Source: Emydura subglobosa
Taxonomy: Eukaryota; Chordata; Testudines; Chelidae
DNA: 64,000 nt
NCBI GenBank assembly: GCA_007922225.1
Contig: ML679966.1
Span: 54,045,870-54,109,869 of the forward strand
Reading direction: 5' to 3'
Part shown: positions 26,950-38,755 of the stretch, piece by piece
Position numbering within the stretch: the stretch's first letter is position 1
Layout of the letters: each line of letters starts with the position of its first letter
Program-made: the position numbers and the translations under genes
Notes under the pieces: generated by a model
What the model saw: the letters and a program-made list of their open reading frames with translations, nothing else
Databases searched by the model: none
Told to the model about the DNA's origin: nothing

Positions 26950-27016
26950 GCAGCTGCTGAGTGAAATTGTCAAGAATGTCACATTCACATTCTTGTCAAT
27001 TTCACTCAGCAGCTGC
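26950..27016. repeat. Near-perfect 30-bp inverted repeat (hairpin)
   Basis: The left arm 26950-26979 begins 'gcagctgctgagtgaaat' and ends 'caagaatgt'. The right arm 26987-27016 is its reverse complement with one mismatch in 30. The loop is 7 nt (cacattc). Confidence 0.9.
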
Positions 27017-27302
27017 CAGTCACAGAGAGGAATTTTGTTTTGGACACACCCTGAGTTGGGTGATTCAGATTTTTTTTTTAATTTCCGGTTCATGAGAAAT
27101 TTTTCAGAAAATTGGTTTTTTTCCAAAGCCAAAATCTCTCATGAACCAGAAACCTTGAGTTTTGACTGCTCTCACAGAGTCTCTGATTCTCTCCTGGTCC
27201 TCTCTGATCTCATGATGGTCTTTTTCTGGTACTTTAGAGATTATGGAGCCCTCTACAGGCTGAGGACTGAACTGCATAATACAGTGACTCCACTGACTAG
27301 AG

Positions 27303-27436
27303 CAGTGCTTCTCAACCATGGCCTGTGGGCCACTTGCGACCCAATCATCACACAGCTGCGGCCCATGTGACAGTCTCAGGGCCATACAGGTGGTATTGGA
27401 TGTGGCCCACAATGGTAAATAGGTTAAGAACTACTA
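27303..27436. mobile_element. hAT MITE, 134 bp
   Basis: Left 'cagtgcttctcaacc' and right 'ggttaagaactacta' are imperfect TIRs of the Charlie-like hAT type. The flanking 8-mers gactagag (27295-27302) and gacttaag (27437-27444) match at 6 of 8, consistent with an aged 8-bp target duplication. Confidence 0.75.
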
Positions 27437-27474
27437 GACTTAAGCATTTCCCTCCAGCTCAGTTGGGCTGGGGG

Positions 27475-28040
27475 GAATGTACCTAGTAATGAGCCAGCAG
27501 GCAGAGGATGCTCAAGTCAATCTGCCATCCAATGCAAAATTTCCACGTGCTGCCCCACTCCTATTTTCTTGGACATTTGCAGCAGCAGGGACCCACTCCC
27601 CATCTGCCTCCCCATAGCCCACCCTCAGTCTACTCTGGGGTTAAGGACTCCTGCTCCCGCAATCCTTCCTCTGGTGCTGCTCAGCTCAACCACAGTGGGA
27701 CCCACACACTCCCTGCCCAGTCCCCATACTCTAACATCTCCAGCCCATACCTCTGGCATTCCACGTTCCCACAGCTCCTAGGCAAGAGTGTTTCCCTAGC
27801 AGTGAGGTGCTTCCTGCTTCTTTGAGCCCCTGGGGAGAAGGTGGGACTGCTTCCCCATCAGCCTGGCTGAGGGCCTTTTCCTCTTCTTTGAGCCCCAGCC
27901 AGCAGCTGCCCCTTCAAATAGGCTGTTCTGCCAGCCTCATCCCCTGCCGCCCGTGTAAGAAAACAGGTGGAGCAGGTCCCGAAATCTGCCACCCTAGGCA
28001 GCTGCCTAGTTTATTTATGCCTAGAGTGGCCTCTAAGAGC
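27475..28040. repeat. C-rich repeat block, probably hAT-derived
   Basis: Ends with 'ctgccaccctaggcagctgc' and 'ctagtttatttatgcctaga', wording seen in turtle hAT copies (compare 'gcctagtttgcctatgc' at 13950). The interior is C-rich with open frames on the plus strand (27508-28109) that show only low-complexity Pro/Ser/Leu and are not genes. Confidence 0.45.
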
Positions 28041-28259
28041 AGGTTCCCTGCAGTACCTTGCTCCCTAAATAGTCCCATTGATATCAACAGGGAGAGAGGT
28101 ACTACTTAGTATGATTAACTTAGCAGAATCAGGGTCTCCATTTTTACTCAATCCTTTCCCAGAAAAACTCCCATTAATTACATTAGGAGTTTGCCTGAAT
28201 TAAACACATTGCAGATTTGACTATAAGTGACTGAAAAACTCAGATTTATGTAAACCTTG

Positions 28260-28400
28260 GAACATCTATTGAATCGCTATTATACCCATTCTAGAGTGAG
28301 AAAAATGAAGCACCGAGACATATCTTGCCCAGAGTTACATAGAAAATAAAGAGAGCCAGAAAAAGAACTGAGCACTTTTGACTCCCAAACCCTTGTTGTA
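28260..28400 (-). repeat. MIR relic, reverse orientation
   Basis: 'acccattctagagtgagaaa' (reverse of the cctcagttt...aaaatggg region), 'cttgcccagagttacataga' and 'aagagagccagaaaaagaac' follow the MIR reverse complement. Confidence 0.6.
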
Positions 28401-28966
28401 AATGCTAAAAAACATTCCATAATATGGGACAGAAAATGGAAAATACAGCTTAATGTAGAGAAATGTGAAAGATAATGAACGATAAGCCTGTGGGCAATGA
28501 ACCAAACTCTGGACTACATAAATGGAAAATGTCTTGTAGTATACTGACTGTGGAAAAAGCCTGGAAGCCATCAGCCAATTATATGGCTTCAATAAAAACA
28601 GGATACTGGGATATCGCAGGGGAAAAAAAGAATATAAACCCCAGAAGTTTTATTATTATGTAAGATTCTGATTAACTTTCATAGATGATAATGTCCTGCC
28701 TAGCAATTCCTCCTGACCAAAGTTGACCTCTAAATTTGCAGAGCTATGCTAGAAGACGTATGGGTGGGGTGAACTGCAGGTTGGCTTATCTGATATTTTC
28801 TATTCCTGCAAGAAGCTGAACTTTCCCAGTATGTTTATTAGATAGAGACATAAAACTAACAACAGGCATCATGATTCTGAAGAGCGTGCTCAGGCAAAAC
28901 AGATAACCTGAAATCCCCTGATTCTATATTTTTACCATGCCATATAGTACACATTATACAATAGAG

Positions 28967-29743
28967 CAGTGGTTCCCAACCTTTTCGAGTGAAAGCCCCA
29001 CTAGTTAACACTAGGTAAAACACACGTCCCCCCCACCCCTCCACCCAGCCACAAACACATACCCCTAAAACTCATATAATGATGATGATAATACCACTAT
29101 GGCCTTGTTTACACTCAAAAACGGAATCGACAAAACATATGTTGTCTTACCCTCCTGGGCTCGGTGGAGTGCGTCCTCATCAGGAGCACTTCCACTGACT
29201 TAAGAGGGGCAGTCTGGGGAGCCCCGCAGACTGACTCCTAGGGGTGCTGGGCCTCCTCCCTGTTCCCCATCAGGAGCCAGCCCCGGGCTTCTCTCATCCC
29301 CATTCTCCACCAGGAGACAGGGGAAGCCACCAGGGGCTTCCCTCCTCCCCTTTCTCAGAGGGAAGCAGCCGGGGGTGTCTCATCCCTGAGGAGTGTGGTC
29401 CAGCTGCCCCAGCTTCTCCCCCCCAACTCCCCACCGTGAAATTGACAAGGTTGCCCAACTCCCACCTGGGAATGGGCGGAGAAGCTGCCCAAGGCTTCTC
29501 CCCACCCCGCTGGAAGCAGGCTCCAGCCAAACCAAGCTTCCCTGGTCCTGGCTGCGGGAGCTGGGCTCCAACTGCCCACAGCTTCTCTGGGACAGTTGCT
29601 CCCTTGAGGTGGCTGCTCCTCTACTCTGGCCAGCGCAGGGATTGAGGGGCTAAATGACCTCAACATTATTGAAGCCTCATGGACCTCCTGTAATCTTTGG
29701 CACCCCCCTAAGGGGGTCCCGCACCCCAGGTTGGGAACCATTG
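28967..29743. mobile_element. 777-bp nonautonomous hAT element with 8-bp target duplication
   Basis: TIRs 'cagtggttcccaacct' (28967-28982) and 'aggttgggaaccattg' (29728-29743) are inverted with one mismatch in 16. The flanking 8-mers caatagag (28959-28966) and caatagtg (29744-29751) match at 7 of 8, the hAT duplication length. The subterminal 'aaagccccac' and 'agggggtcccgcacccc' are as in turtle copies. The interior from about 29100 begins 'ggccttgtttacactcaaaa' and is GC-rich, probably a second element or a captured segment. Overlapping frames of up to 133 codons at 29244-29741 lie on both strands and have no domain. Confidence 0.85.
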
Positions 29744-29751
29744 CAATAGTG

Positions 29752-30300
29752 CATACAATAGATATTTTTAAATAATTTTGCTACGTAAGCACACTATTTA
29801 TTTCTATCAACTGTAGAGATGGATAGTGACACACAATGCAATTTTATTTTAGATATTTAAAATTATCTTTAAAGGCTCTTATCATCCAAGACTCTTCATG
29901 TTTGTACAAAAATTTAAACATACAAAACCTATAATAAAACCAAAATAAAATAAATATCAACCAATACTGATTAAAAGTAGGTTTCTTTCTTTCTGAGAGA
30001 TCTAGAAGGTAGTATTGGCTCATTGGTCCCAAGGGTGCTTTCCTGTGGCATGCCACAGGGGTTCCAGTATATAACCTCTACTGTTTGACATCCATATGAG
30101 GCTTATAGGAAGGTTAGTGAATAGATGTGGGCTATGATGACATAGTTCTGTCTCCATCATAACTGACCTAGCTGATAAAGTTGCCTGACTGCACCAATGT
30201 CTAAATGGTTCAACGGCTTCAAGAAATGGTAGCTTGACTGAACCTCAACTGAGAGAAGACTGAGATGATGCTTCTAAGTTGAAGGAACAACATTGGAGGA
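29752..30300. other. AT-rich intron, no gene seen
   Basis: 'agtattggctcattggtccc' to 'ggcatgccacaggggttcca' (30012-30067) could be an old repeat. Nothing else is recognised. Confidence 0.4.
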
Positions 30301-30304
30301 AATA

Positions 30305-30400
30305 GCAAAAACAACGAGAGTTCTGTGGCACTTTAAAGACTAACAGAACTCTCGTTGTTTTTGCTGTATACAGACTAACACGGCTAACCCTCTGGAACTA
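30305..30400. repeat. SINE 3' fragment with perfect 21-bp inverted repeat
   Basis: The arm at 30305-30325 and its exact reverse complement at 30344-30364 flank an 18-nt spacer (tggcactttaaagactaa). The following 'cagactaacacggctaac' is the turtle tRNA-SINE tail. The fold-back appears to arise from two oppositely oriented SINE segments sharing the 'caacgagag' motif. Confidence 0.75.
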
Positions 30401-30589
30401 CTGGAGGAAATGACAGACTTGATTAACTCATTGACAGGAATTCAGAAACCACTTGTGAGCAGAAACTGCTTGAAAAAAACACAAACTGTAAATAACTTCA
30501 TAAAAATATAATGTTTGCAAATGATTCACAAAAAGGGCTAAAATCTAATGAAATGTATTCATAATGCTGAGTGGAGTGGAACAATTAAC

Positions 30590-30830
30590 TTCTACGTCTT
30601 ACATACGAAACTCCTGTTAATACATTCCAGAATGACATTTGTTTTTTTTGTCATAGCGTATTCAATTTGTGATCCACTATAACCCCCAGATCCTTTTCTT
30701 TAGTATTGCTGCCTAGCGAGTTATTCCTCATTTTGTATTTGTGCATTTGATTTTTTAAAAACTGTCAATTCATCTTAAATTAATCCCTTTTTCTTTCCCT
30801 GCAAGTCAGCACATTTTACTACACAGAGGT
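30590..30830 (-). mobile_element. CR1 fragment, antisense
   Basis: 'tcaatttgtgatccactata', 'acccccagatccttttcttt' and 'tcctcattttgtatttgtgc' are familiar antisense CR1 ORF2 wording. Confidence 0.65.
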
Positions 30831-31559
30831 CATAGCTGGCAATTCTTGGACGAAGGTGCCAAGTTTTGGAGCATACTTCTGCTTCTGTCAGATGTGGCTT
30901 TGCTGAATATAATTGGCATGATAGGTCATCACGTGCTTTGAAGGGTTGGTCAGTTTCTGCCTTGGCCTCTTAAAATGAAGTTTAGTTTGATTAGCCTTTC
31001 ATCCGGATGAATTTTTGATCCATTTTACATTTAAGAATAAGGTCCTGTCAGAAGTGGCCTACCTATCTGCCATGGACTCTATACAAAAGATACAAGAAGC
31101 TTGTTTCAATCTGTGAAAACTGTCCTGTTTTGAAAGTATTTCTAATATTAAATTATTTCCATATTATTTCTCTGTGGGAAAGGAATTTAATCCTAACATT
31201 TGGGGCCTGAAAAAATAGTAGAAACCAGATAAATGGAAGAGTATTCATCATTCAAATACAGCAAGTAAATCAATTCATACTAACAAGTGGCAGCATTCAG
31301 TATCACGTTTGTTTATATAGAGCCCACAAAAAATTAGAGAATAAAAGCAAAGGTTTTTGGAAAGTGGAAATAAATATTAGATGAGCTAATTGTAGTAATG
31401 GCTAATGCTGTATTATCTCTGATCACTGCAATTTTTCTGATAAACATAGATCCCTGTTTTATGTATGCCTATTTTAAAAAATATGAACACTTTAAAAAAA
31501 AAAAATCTGAGCAACCCAAAACTATTTTAAACTGATACACTGAGCATTGCTATATAGGA

Positions 31560-32365
31560 AAACAATACTGTCTCTATTCTCAGAAGCAGGGTCTCTGAAA
31601 AAGAGTTGGTGGATAATCAGCTGAACACGAGCTTCTAGTGCGGCACTGAGGCCAAAAGAGTGAATGTGATTCTTGGATGCATAAATAGGGTGGTTATATT
31701 ACCTCTGTATTTGGCACTAGTGTGACTGCCCCTGGAATGCTGTCTCCAGTTCTGGCATCCACAGTTCAGGAAGGATGTTGATAAACTGGAGAGGGTTCAG
31801 GGAAGAGTCACAAGAATGATTCAAGGATTAGAAAACATGTCTCTCACAGAGAGGGAGAGAGAGAGGGATATATACACGTGTGTGTGTGTTTTTACACACA
31901 CACACATACGTGCGCGCACACACACACGCGTGCGCGCGCGCGCGCTAGGAGATCAATCTCTTCTACTTAACAATGGGAAGGTTAAGAGGTGACGATCACA
32001 GTTTATAAGTATCTACATGGAGAACAAATATTTGATAATGGGCTCTTCAAGCTAGCAGAAAAAAGTATAACTACAAGATCCAATGTCTAGAAATTGAAGC
32101 TAGAGAAATTCAGACTCAAAATAAGGCATACATTTTTAACAGTAAGAGTAATTAACCATTGGAACAATTTGCCAAGCCTCATAGTGGAATCTCCATCACT
32201 GACAATTTTTAAATCAAGATTGGATGTTTGTCTAAGAGATAGGCTGTAGTTCAAACAGGAATTATTTTGGGTAAGTTCTCTGGCCTGTGTTATACAGGAA
32301 GTCAAAACTAGATGATCACAATGGTTCTTTCTGGTCTTAAAATATGACACTATGAACTGTAGGGA
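31560..32365 (+). mobile_element. CR1 LINE 3' end
   Basis: The ORF2 C-terminal region is readable in broken frames: 'ggaatgctgtctccagttct' (the CWNAVSSSG equivalent), 'ctggagagggttcagggaag' and 'agaatgattcaaggattaga'. It is followed by 'aattaaccattggaacaatt', 'gattggatgtttgtctaag' and the CR1 3' tail 'aactagatgatcacaatggt'. It is interrupted by a microsatellite at 31848-31946. Confidence 0.85.
31848..31946. repeat. Compound microsatellite (GA)n-(TG)n-(CA)n-(CG)n
   Basis: In order: (GA)n, 'atatatacacgtgtgtgtgt', a short T run, 'acacacacacacatacgtgc', then 'cgcacacacacacgcgtgcg' and (CG)n. (TG)n and (CA)n are inverted and could pair. Most of 31867-31946 alternates purine and pyrimidine. Confidence 0.9.
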
Positions 32366-35300
32366 GCTCCTGAATGGCTGCTCCTGCTCCAAAACTTCAG
32401 CAGCTGGGCTCTCTCATATATCCATACCCCTTGCTGCTGCCAAAACAAGCCCAAAACGTTTGCCTGTCATGCCATAGCAGGAGATTTATTTCCTGTTTTG
32501 GGTCCAGCAGCAGCTGGGAAACATAAATAACTCCCTCATTTCTCCAGAAATAGTGGTAGCTTGCATAGTCTAAATGACATGCATGTTGGATGATCATGGA
32601 GGGTTAGGAATAGAACAATACTATGGCAAATCTAATGGTATGAAATATATTGAAATCTATTTCAATACTTGGAAGTTTGTAAAGCTATTAAACCCTTTAG
32701 GTAGAATAATTTTTTCCTTACATATTAAGGAAATCTGTTACTAACTTCACAAAAATCAATCCTGAGATGTGCTGAGAACCAACAAAATCCTATGGGTTTC
32801 AATAGGAATGAGGGAAACAGTAGCTCACAGTGTCAGGCCCCATCTCAATGATGCAGAAGGAAAGGCTGATAAATAGAAATAGATGTGGAGGCGCACACAC
32901 ACTCACACACTTCTCTCAGGAAATGTTTTCTATTTAAGAGCTGTACTGTCTGTGCTTCAGTATAGTGTGTCACTAACCCTAATAAGAGAAAATGGACTTG
33001 GACTCTCAGTATACGTATATGGCCTAGTATAATATTGTGGTTGGTGATCTTTGACCTTAAACCTACAAAGTGCTGGGCGCCTTTGTCACTCACTGAAATT
33101 AATGAGGACTTTCAGCACTGTAAAGGATTGGCCCCCTAATGAATATTTATTGGGGGAACAGAGAGTTCAGGGAAAAATCACTATTCTGATGTACAGTAAC
33201 TCATACTGTGCCTAAGTATATTCAAGATAAGGAACTTTCTCCATTTCTCATCTCTCACCCCTCCCTATCTTGTATTACACTGAAAGCTTTCAGTGTATGA
33301 TTAAAAAAAAATCCAATGTCTCTTTCTGTGAATATTTTGATGGAAGTGAATCAGAAAGTTGGGCATCATGGACTTAAGTGACACTAAAAGTCTACTTCCA
33401 TAAGTTCAAAGTGTACACCCCACTGAAATTTCAGAAACATATGGTAAGCATACTGCACATGTGTGTTTTATGACAGATAATGGAAGCGGATGTTTGACAT
33501 TGCCTGTCAGATTATCGATTAGCTCTTATGTAAGCAGGACGTACAGTTAGTTCCCTCTACCTATTAAAGGTCAGAACATAGACAACATTCATTGCCAAAA
33601 GAGAAACCAAACTCCTAGAAACACAGCTCTTTCCTACATTTAACCTGAGCTCTTTACATTTGTAGATATCCATTGTTTTAAAAATTTATATAGAGTTCTG
33701 AAGTTGCAGATTTAAAAAGGTTAAAGTTCAGTAATGTTAAGAACTGTAACACTATTTATAGGGGTGCAGGTAAGAGAAATTCTCTTAGTATTACTGTTAG
33801 TATGTTTTGGAGTTATGCTATTCTTCAGTAGTGAGTGGGTAATTAAAGTCAATGCATAGCTGCCCTATTCACAGAAACCGAAGTAGTATTTTGGATTATA
33901 GTTGAAAGTTTAAAATACTAACGTCTGCTCTTAGATTTTCTTTAAAGTCAGTTTTTGGAGAAATGGGAGACAACCCATCAGTCTTTTCATTTGACTAGTC
34001 CACCCTGCAACAACTCATTATGTTAAAATGAGAGATGCTCACTTTAATATTAATTATTTAGAGTTGTATGAGAAAATGTGAAAGAAACTATTGAGAGATC
34101 TGTGAAAATAATGTATGGTTTAGGCATCTTGTTGAAAGGGATTAAAAACAAAGGATTGATTTTAAAAGAGTATGCTAAAATAAGTTCTCAATATGTAGTA
34201 TCAGATTCATCTGTCCACATCTGGCATTGTTACAGAATGGAGAGACTAAAACGAATCAGGATTAAGGCCATTTCTGAGATAAAATGGAACAGTTTCGGAA
34301 GAGCTCTTATCTTTTCAAGGTTAGCATTTCTGAACTAAAACTATTGTCATGGGTTGTACCTCTACAGTGCCCCATGGAGTGAGAATGGACACCTCTCTCA
34401 TCACAGACCATCCTTCTTTGGCTGTAGACTTTGCTGTAGAGCCCATTTAGCAAGTCGAGTGTGGTCATCTGGCCTTAAGTCTTAGAGAGGTGGCAGCTTC
34501 CATTCTAGGCATAATGCACTCCAAAAATGGTAAGGGCAACCCAAATAACATTGTACCCACAAAACAGTCTGGGCTTACTCAGCAGTTCCCCATAAGGTAA
34601 GAGGTCAGTAGTCTCTGTAGAAGAGATCTGATCCCCTCAGCCCCATGAGTCCCAAGGACCCAGGCGGAGTGCCCTGGGTTCTAAACAAAAAGGGGAAAAC
34701 AAAGTAAAGTCCCTCTACTTCTTCAGAGGATCCAAGTGGCAGAGGCTCTTCAGCTGTTCTTTTGGTAAACAGCCCCTGCTCTGTGGGGCTTTGGAACTCA
34801 GCTCTCTAGCTCTACTCATCTCTAAGTACCACTCTGTGCTGTGCTTGGATCTTCCTTTTTGAGGAGCTGCCCCTCTCCAGGTCTGACAGACCTCATAGGT
34901 GCACCGGAATGGAGCTGATTGTGCCCAGAGGAGCTCTTTAATCCCTTTCTGATAGGGGAGGGAACCTGTTCCACTATACTACATTGTCCTACATAAGCAT
35001 GTTGAAATCATATGGAACTTCCATTATTTAGATTTTATATATATCAGTCCATGTCATCAAATTATCCCAACAGAATAATGGGAACCTACAAGAAAGAAGG
35101 TGCCTAAAGTTATCTGGTGATTCATTAGATAACAGATTTCTTTGTATAGCTAACAGACTTTAGAGCTTTCGAGACTCAATGACCTAAATGGATAACCCGT
35201 TCTTAAGTCATTTTTTCCATCTCATGATAAAATATCCCAACATATTCAGCAACCTTGTTCCAATAAATATTTTTCTGATAAAATGTATTAACATACCTTC

Positions 35301-35930
35301 ATAGCAAAATATGGACCCCATTAAGTAAGCATGAATTTTCAGACACTTATGTGAACATGTATTACATATCACAAATTACCCCTTTTGACAGTGACATTCC
35401 AACACAGATTTTCATAATGATCTAATGTCACCGATAAAGTCAGCTAACATAAATTAACTCTGATCAGTTGCACGTCTACTGCAAGGTGTGCCATTGATCA
35501 ATGTTACATTTCCTGAAACACAACTCTGAAGAATCATAATTTTAGTTCAAGAAACACTATAAAATGACCTGTAACAAACAATCGTTTTCTTGATAGTTCT
35601 GTTAGCTGACTATTATCAGTTAAATATTCCTTGTAAAACATAACCTAGTACTTGTACAATGGCTGTATGTTGATTAGTAACCAGTGTAACAGAAATTCTA
35701 CATACTTAATCAAGTACTGCAGCATACTTTGTGTTTCTAGTTTTGTTAAAAATTATCATTAACGTGGAAAGGAGAGAAGAGGAAAGGCAAAAACAAAACA
35801 TTTGTGTTAATCAGTAAAAGGTATTTAAATGAAAGGAATTTGTATTGTAAACAGATCAAGTGATCTGATTAGTATTCAAATTGTTTTCCATTTCATTTGA
35901 ACCCCCTCAAGTTTTGGATCTTACTATTGT
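32366..35930. other. Intron, no gene seen
   Basis: Holds a weak palindromic relic at 33060-33140 ('ctgaaattaatgaggacttt'), and a GC-richer 0.6-kb block at 34350-34985 that is probably an unidentified interspersed repeat ('agagcccatttagcaagtcg', 'gcccctgctctgtggggctt'). No coding signal. Confidence 0.4.
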
Positions 35931-35934
35931 TATT

Positions 35935-36075
35935 GAACATTTATATGGCAGTAGCATGAGAGACCAATTGGGTCAGAACCCCAACTACATTAAGATTGTA
36001 CCAACATATAGTCAGAGACCCTGCTTCAAAGAGCTTGCAGTCTAAAAAGGCAAGACAACAGATAGATGAGACAAA
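35935..36075. repeat. Ancient amniote/sauropsid repeat relic
   Basis: 'tattgttattgaacatttat' then 'agagaccctgcttcaaagag' and 'cttgcagtctaaaaaggcaa' follow a common turtle repeat (consensus-like 'cctgccccaaagagcttaca'). A related scrap, 'gtgctaggtgctgtagaaac', is at 36700-36720. Confidence 0.55.
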
Positions 36076-36730
36076 CAAGCAGACCAGGGTAGAACATTAG
36101 TTTTGTATGTAACATTATCTGTTTATCATGGTCATTATTTCCATGTAATAAAAATGATTTAGCATTTTCCCCATAAAAAAATCATGTTTTTGTCCTCATG
36201 GTTGGTCCACTATTGAACAAAAATTCCATAAATATTTACAAATTTGACTCCTCTCCAGTGCAGTGGAATATAGGACCTGGGTTACATACTGCTTTAGACC
36301 ACATAATATCAAAGTGTTTCATGTTTTATCAAAACAGGACATACTAGCCAAAATACTAGTCCTATTTGCCATGTGTACACTGCTGTGTTTATTGGCTTTT
36401 AAACCATTAATTTTAGTTTGAATTAAAACATTGTATAGCATACATTTTAAATTAAACAAAAATATGATTTTAGTGTTTTCTGCTCAAGAAAAAGCCACCA
36501 TTTCTTCCACTTTTTGCCACACCAAATAAATCTTAGATCAAACTATGTACAAAGTACATGGATTGCCACATATAGAACAAGCTTCAAGGACATGGATTTG
36601 TTTCAAACAGTATCATACAAGAGGTCTGAGAATGACATCTTTGTAATAGTTAAGAATCCTTCAGATATTTGTATCATACAAATAAGGGCCCTAGTCCCAT
36701 GTGCTAGGTGCTGTAGAAACATATGACAAA

Positions 36731-38639
36731 AAGACTTGTATTAATATATCTTCTGAGGAAAACATTAATTTAAATGAAAATTTTTCACAAATCAATGCTG
36801 AAAGTTTGTTAAACCTAACATTGCTACCATCAGTAATAATAAGGCTTCCATAATAAAAGGAAAATTCATTCAGTGAATTTAGTGGCTCATTAGTAATGTA
36901 GATCCAATATACAATTAAAAGGGAGGAAACAGAGAATTTATTACTTTATCTCTAAAATCTAATAGCTCAGAGGGTGAGATAGGTCAATAGTATGAAAGTA
37001 TTATTAGTGCTATAAGACAGATATTCATGATCAGTATACCAGGATTTATAATTAAGTGAGAGTTTAAGTGGACACTAACTATATCTTAGGAAAGTTAGCA
37101 CAAGATACACCAGAAATGGTTCAAACAAACATCCAACTGCAAAAGCGTCTTAGCCATTGTTTATGGAATAACAGAGTAAGTAGAGAAACCATCAGAGACA
37201 AAAATCAATTGATACTGAGGTAGAAATTCTGCATCTGTGAGTGACGAGACATCCTATTAAAAAAGTCACTCCCACAACTAGTGAGGGTGCAAACTTCCTT
37301 AGTGAAAGGAGTTCTACCTACTTACAGTGAAATGGCCCATACACTGTGACCAGATTTCTCCTGCCTTTAAGCAACTTTATGGATTCCGATTTTCACAGTC
37401 TATCCTTTCTGATGCTAGTATGTGTTTGTCTAATCTGAGGTCTTTTCAACTGAGAAAAATTGATTGATATCAATTGCTTCTGCACAATATTAAAATGAAG
37501 TAGTCACTTAATTAACAAAGAAAGACTTGTTAAAAGTTTTAAACCATAAATACTCTTAAAAATCCAGGAATGCCCACATCTGCTGGAGGGAATCTCAGTT
37601 ATCACCAATTTGTGCAGCCAGGTGGTCAGAAATTTTATTCTGCTGCTTTTCAGTTATAACAGGTGGTCATATTATGGAATTTACAAACTACCTTTCATCT
37701 CCACTACAAAAAACAGTGATTAAGACTAATGAGTCAGGAGCTGATTTCAATTTCTGGGCATTTGGTATATTTGTAGTACACTACTGTTGTGCATGACCTG
37801 GAAACCATTGACAGCAGACTGCATGGTTTGGCTATGAATTACAATCTAAAATCTGTTAAAGAAACATCATCACTTTTCATTCTTTTAAATCAGAGTTTAT
37901 TTTGTTAAAAAATTAAAAAGTTAAGATTAGCATTTTACCAGCAGCTTTAGGTTTAAACCAAAAATCTACAATCCCTACATAACACAAATCACTCCATGTG
38001 GAAAGGCGAAGGGCAAAGCCTGGAGGCTGGTGGTGGGGGAGGGGGAGAAATCACTTACACATATCCTTAATTTAGTGAGTGTTAGTAGTCCCTCTGATTT
38101 CAATGGGATTAACTCCCAGGTGTAAAGTTAAATCCTTGTGGAATTTAAATGAAGTTCTGGAGGACAGGAGGAGATGGGGAGATACAGAAGTTAGAGTCAG
38201 AATAACTGAATTTAAGGACAGAAGGGACGGTCTGATCTCTTGTATATCATAGACCACCACCACCACCACTCAGCACTTGCACACAAATTCCAGGAACCAA
38301 AATTAGATCAAAATATTATAGGCCACAGGATACTAAATTATTCTGTGTCATAGGCATATATATATGATATATCTGATATTTATCTTTTGGGCAGTGTATA
38401 CATATTTTTATACAACGAATAGCATCAAATACCTGACCAAATTACCAAAGACCTCCAATCAGAGATGCAACAAAAGTAGAACTGATGAGGCAGGTCACTG
38501 AATCTTGGCCTGCACACATAACCCCTATAGTTGCTTACATACTTGTCCACTTTGCTAGCAAGAAGGCAGTTTGCAAGAGTCATTGGACTGGTAATATCAT
38601 CAAGGAAAGAAATGGATGTGAAACATTTTTATTGAAGAC
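36731..38639. other. AT-rich intron, no gene seen
   Basis: A relic at 38075-38140 ('cctctgatttcaatgggatt') and an (ACC)6-type run at 38253-38270 are the only recognisable items. Confidence 0.45.
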
Positions 38640-38755
38640 TTGATTTTTAGATGCAATGAGAAGTTGCACCTCCCACTGACTTCTGTTGGAGTTGTGGTTG
38701 CTCACTAATTCTGAAAATTGGACCTCTGAAAATTGGACCCTCTGCAAGTGAGAAA
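38640..38755. repeat. Palindromic relic (bone of the TTCAATGG family)
   Basis: 'aagttgcacctcccactgac', 'ttggagttgtggttgctcac' and 'ctgaaaattggacc' (twice in tandem, 38711-38740) resemble the fold-back element nested at 39569. Confidence 0.45.

Larger units (their letters stand above)
26340..27290. repeat. GC-rich turtle repeat, split by a MITE
   Basis: Both sides of the MITE share wording about 'cttccagactcc...gcctggaagccc' (26365-26405, 26772-26800, 26860-26905), so they look like one compositionally distinct repeat with internal duplications. It contains the 30-bp hairpin at 26950-27016 and a T-rich segment at 27065-27145. The 166-codon frame on the plus strand at 26870-27370 runs through this repeat and into the hAT MITE, has no recognisable domain, and is not called a gene. 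Confidence 0.5.

Noticed and set aside
26870..27370. The longest open frame in the window (166 codons, plus strand)
   Set aside because: It crosses a GC-rich repeat, the 30-bp hairpin and part of a hAT MITE. The peptide has no domain and contains the hairpin arms translated in both directions.
29244..29741. Frames of up to 133 codons on both strands
   Set aside because: They lie in the GC-rich interior of a hAT element with 8-bp target duplications. Pro/Gly/Ser-rich low complexity only.
34350..34985. A possible LTR or solo LTR
   Set aside because: The block is GC-richer than its flanks, but I found no TG...CA ends, target duplication, poly-A signal layout or primer-binding site.
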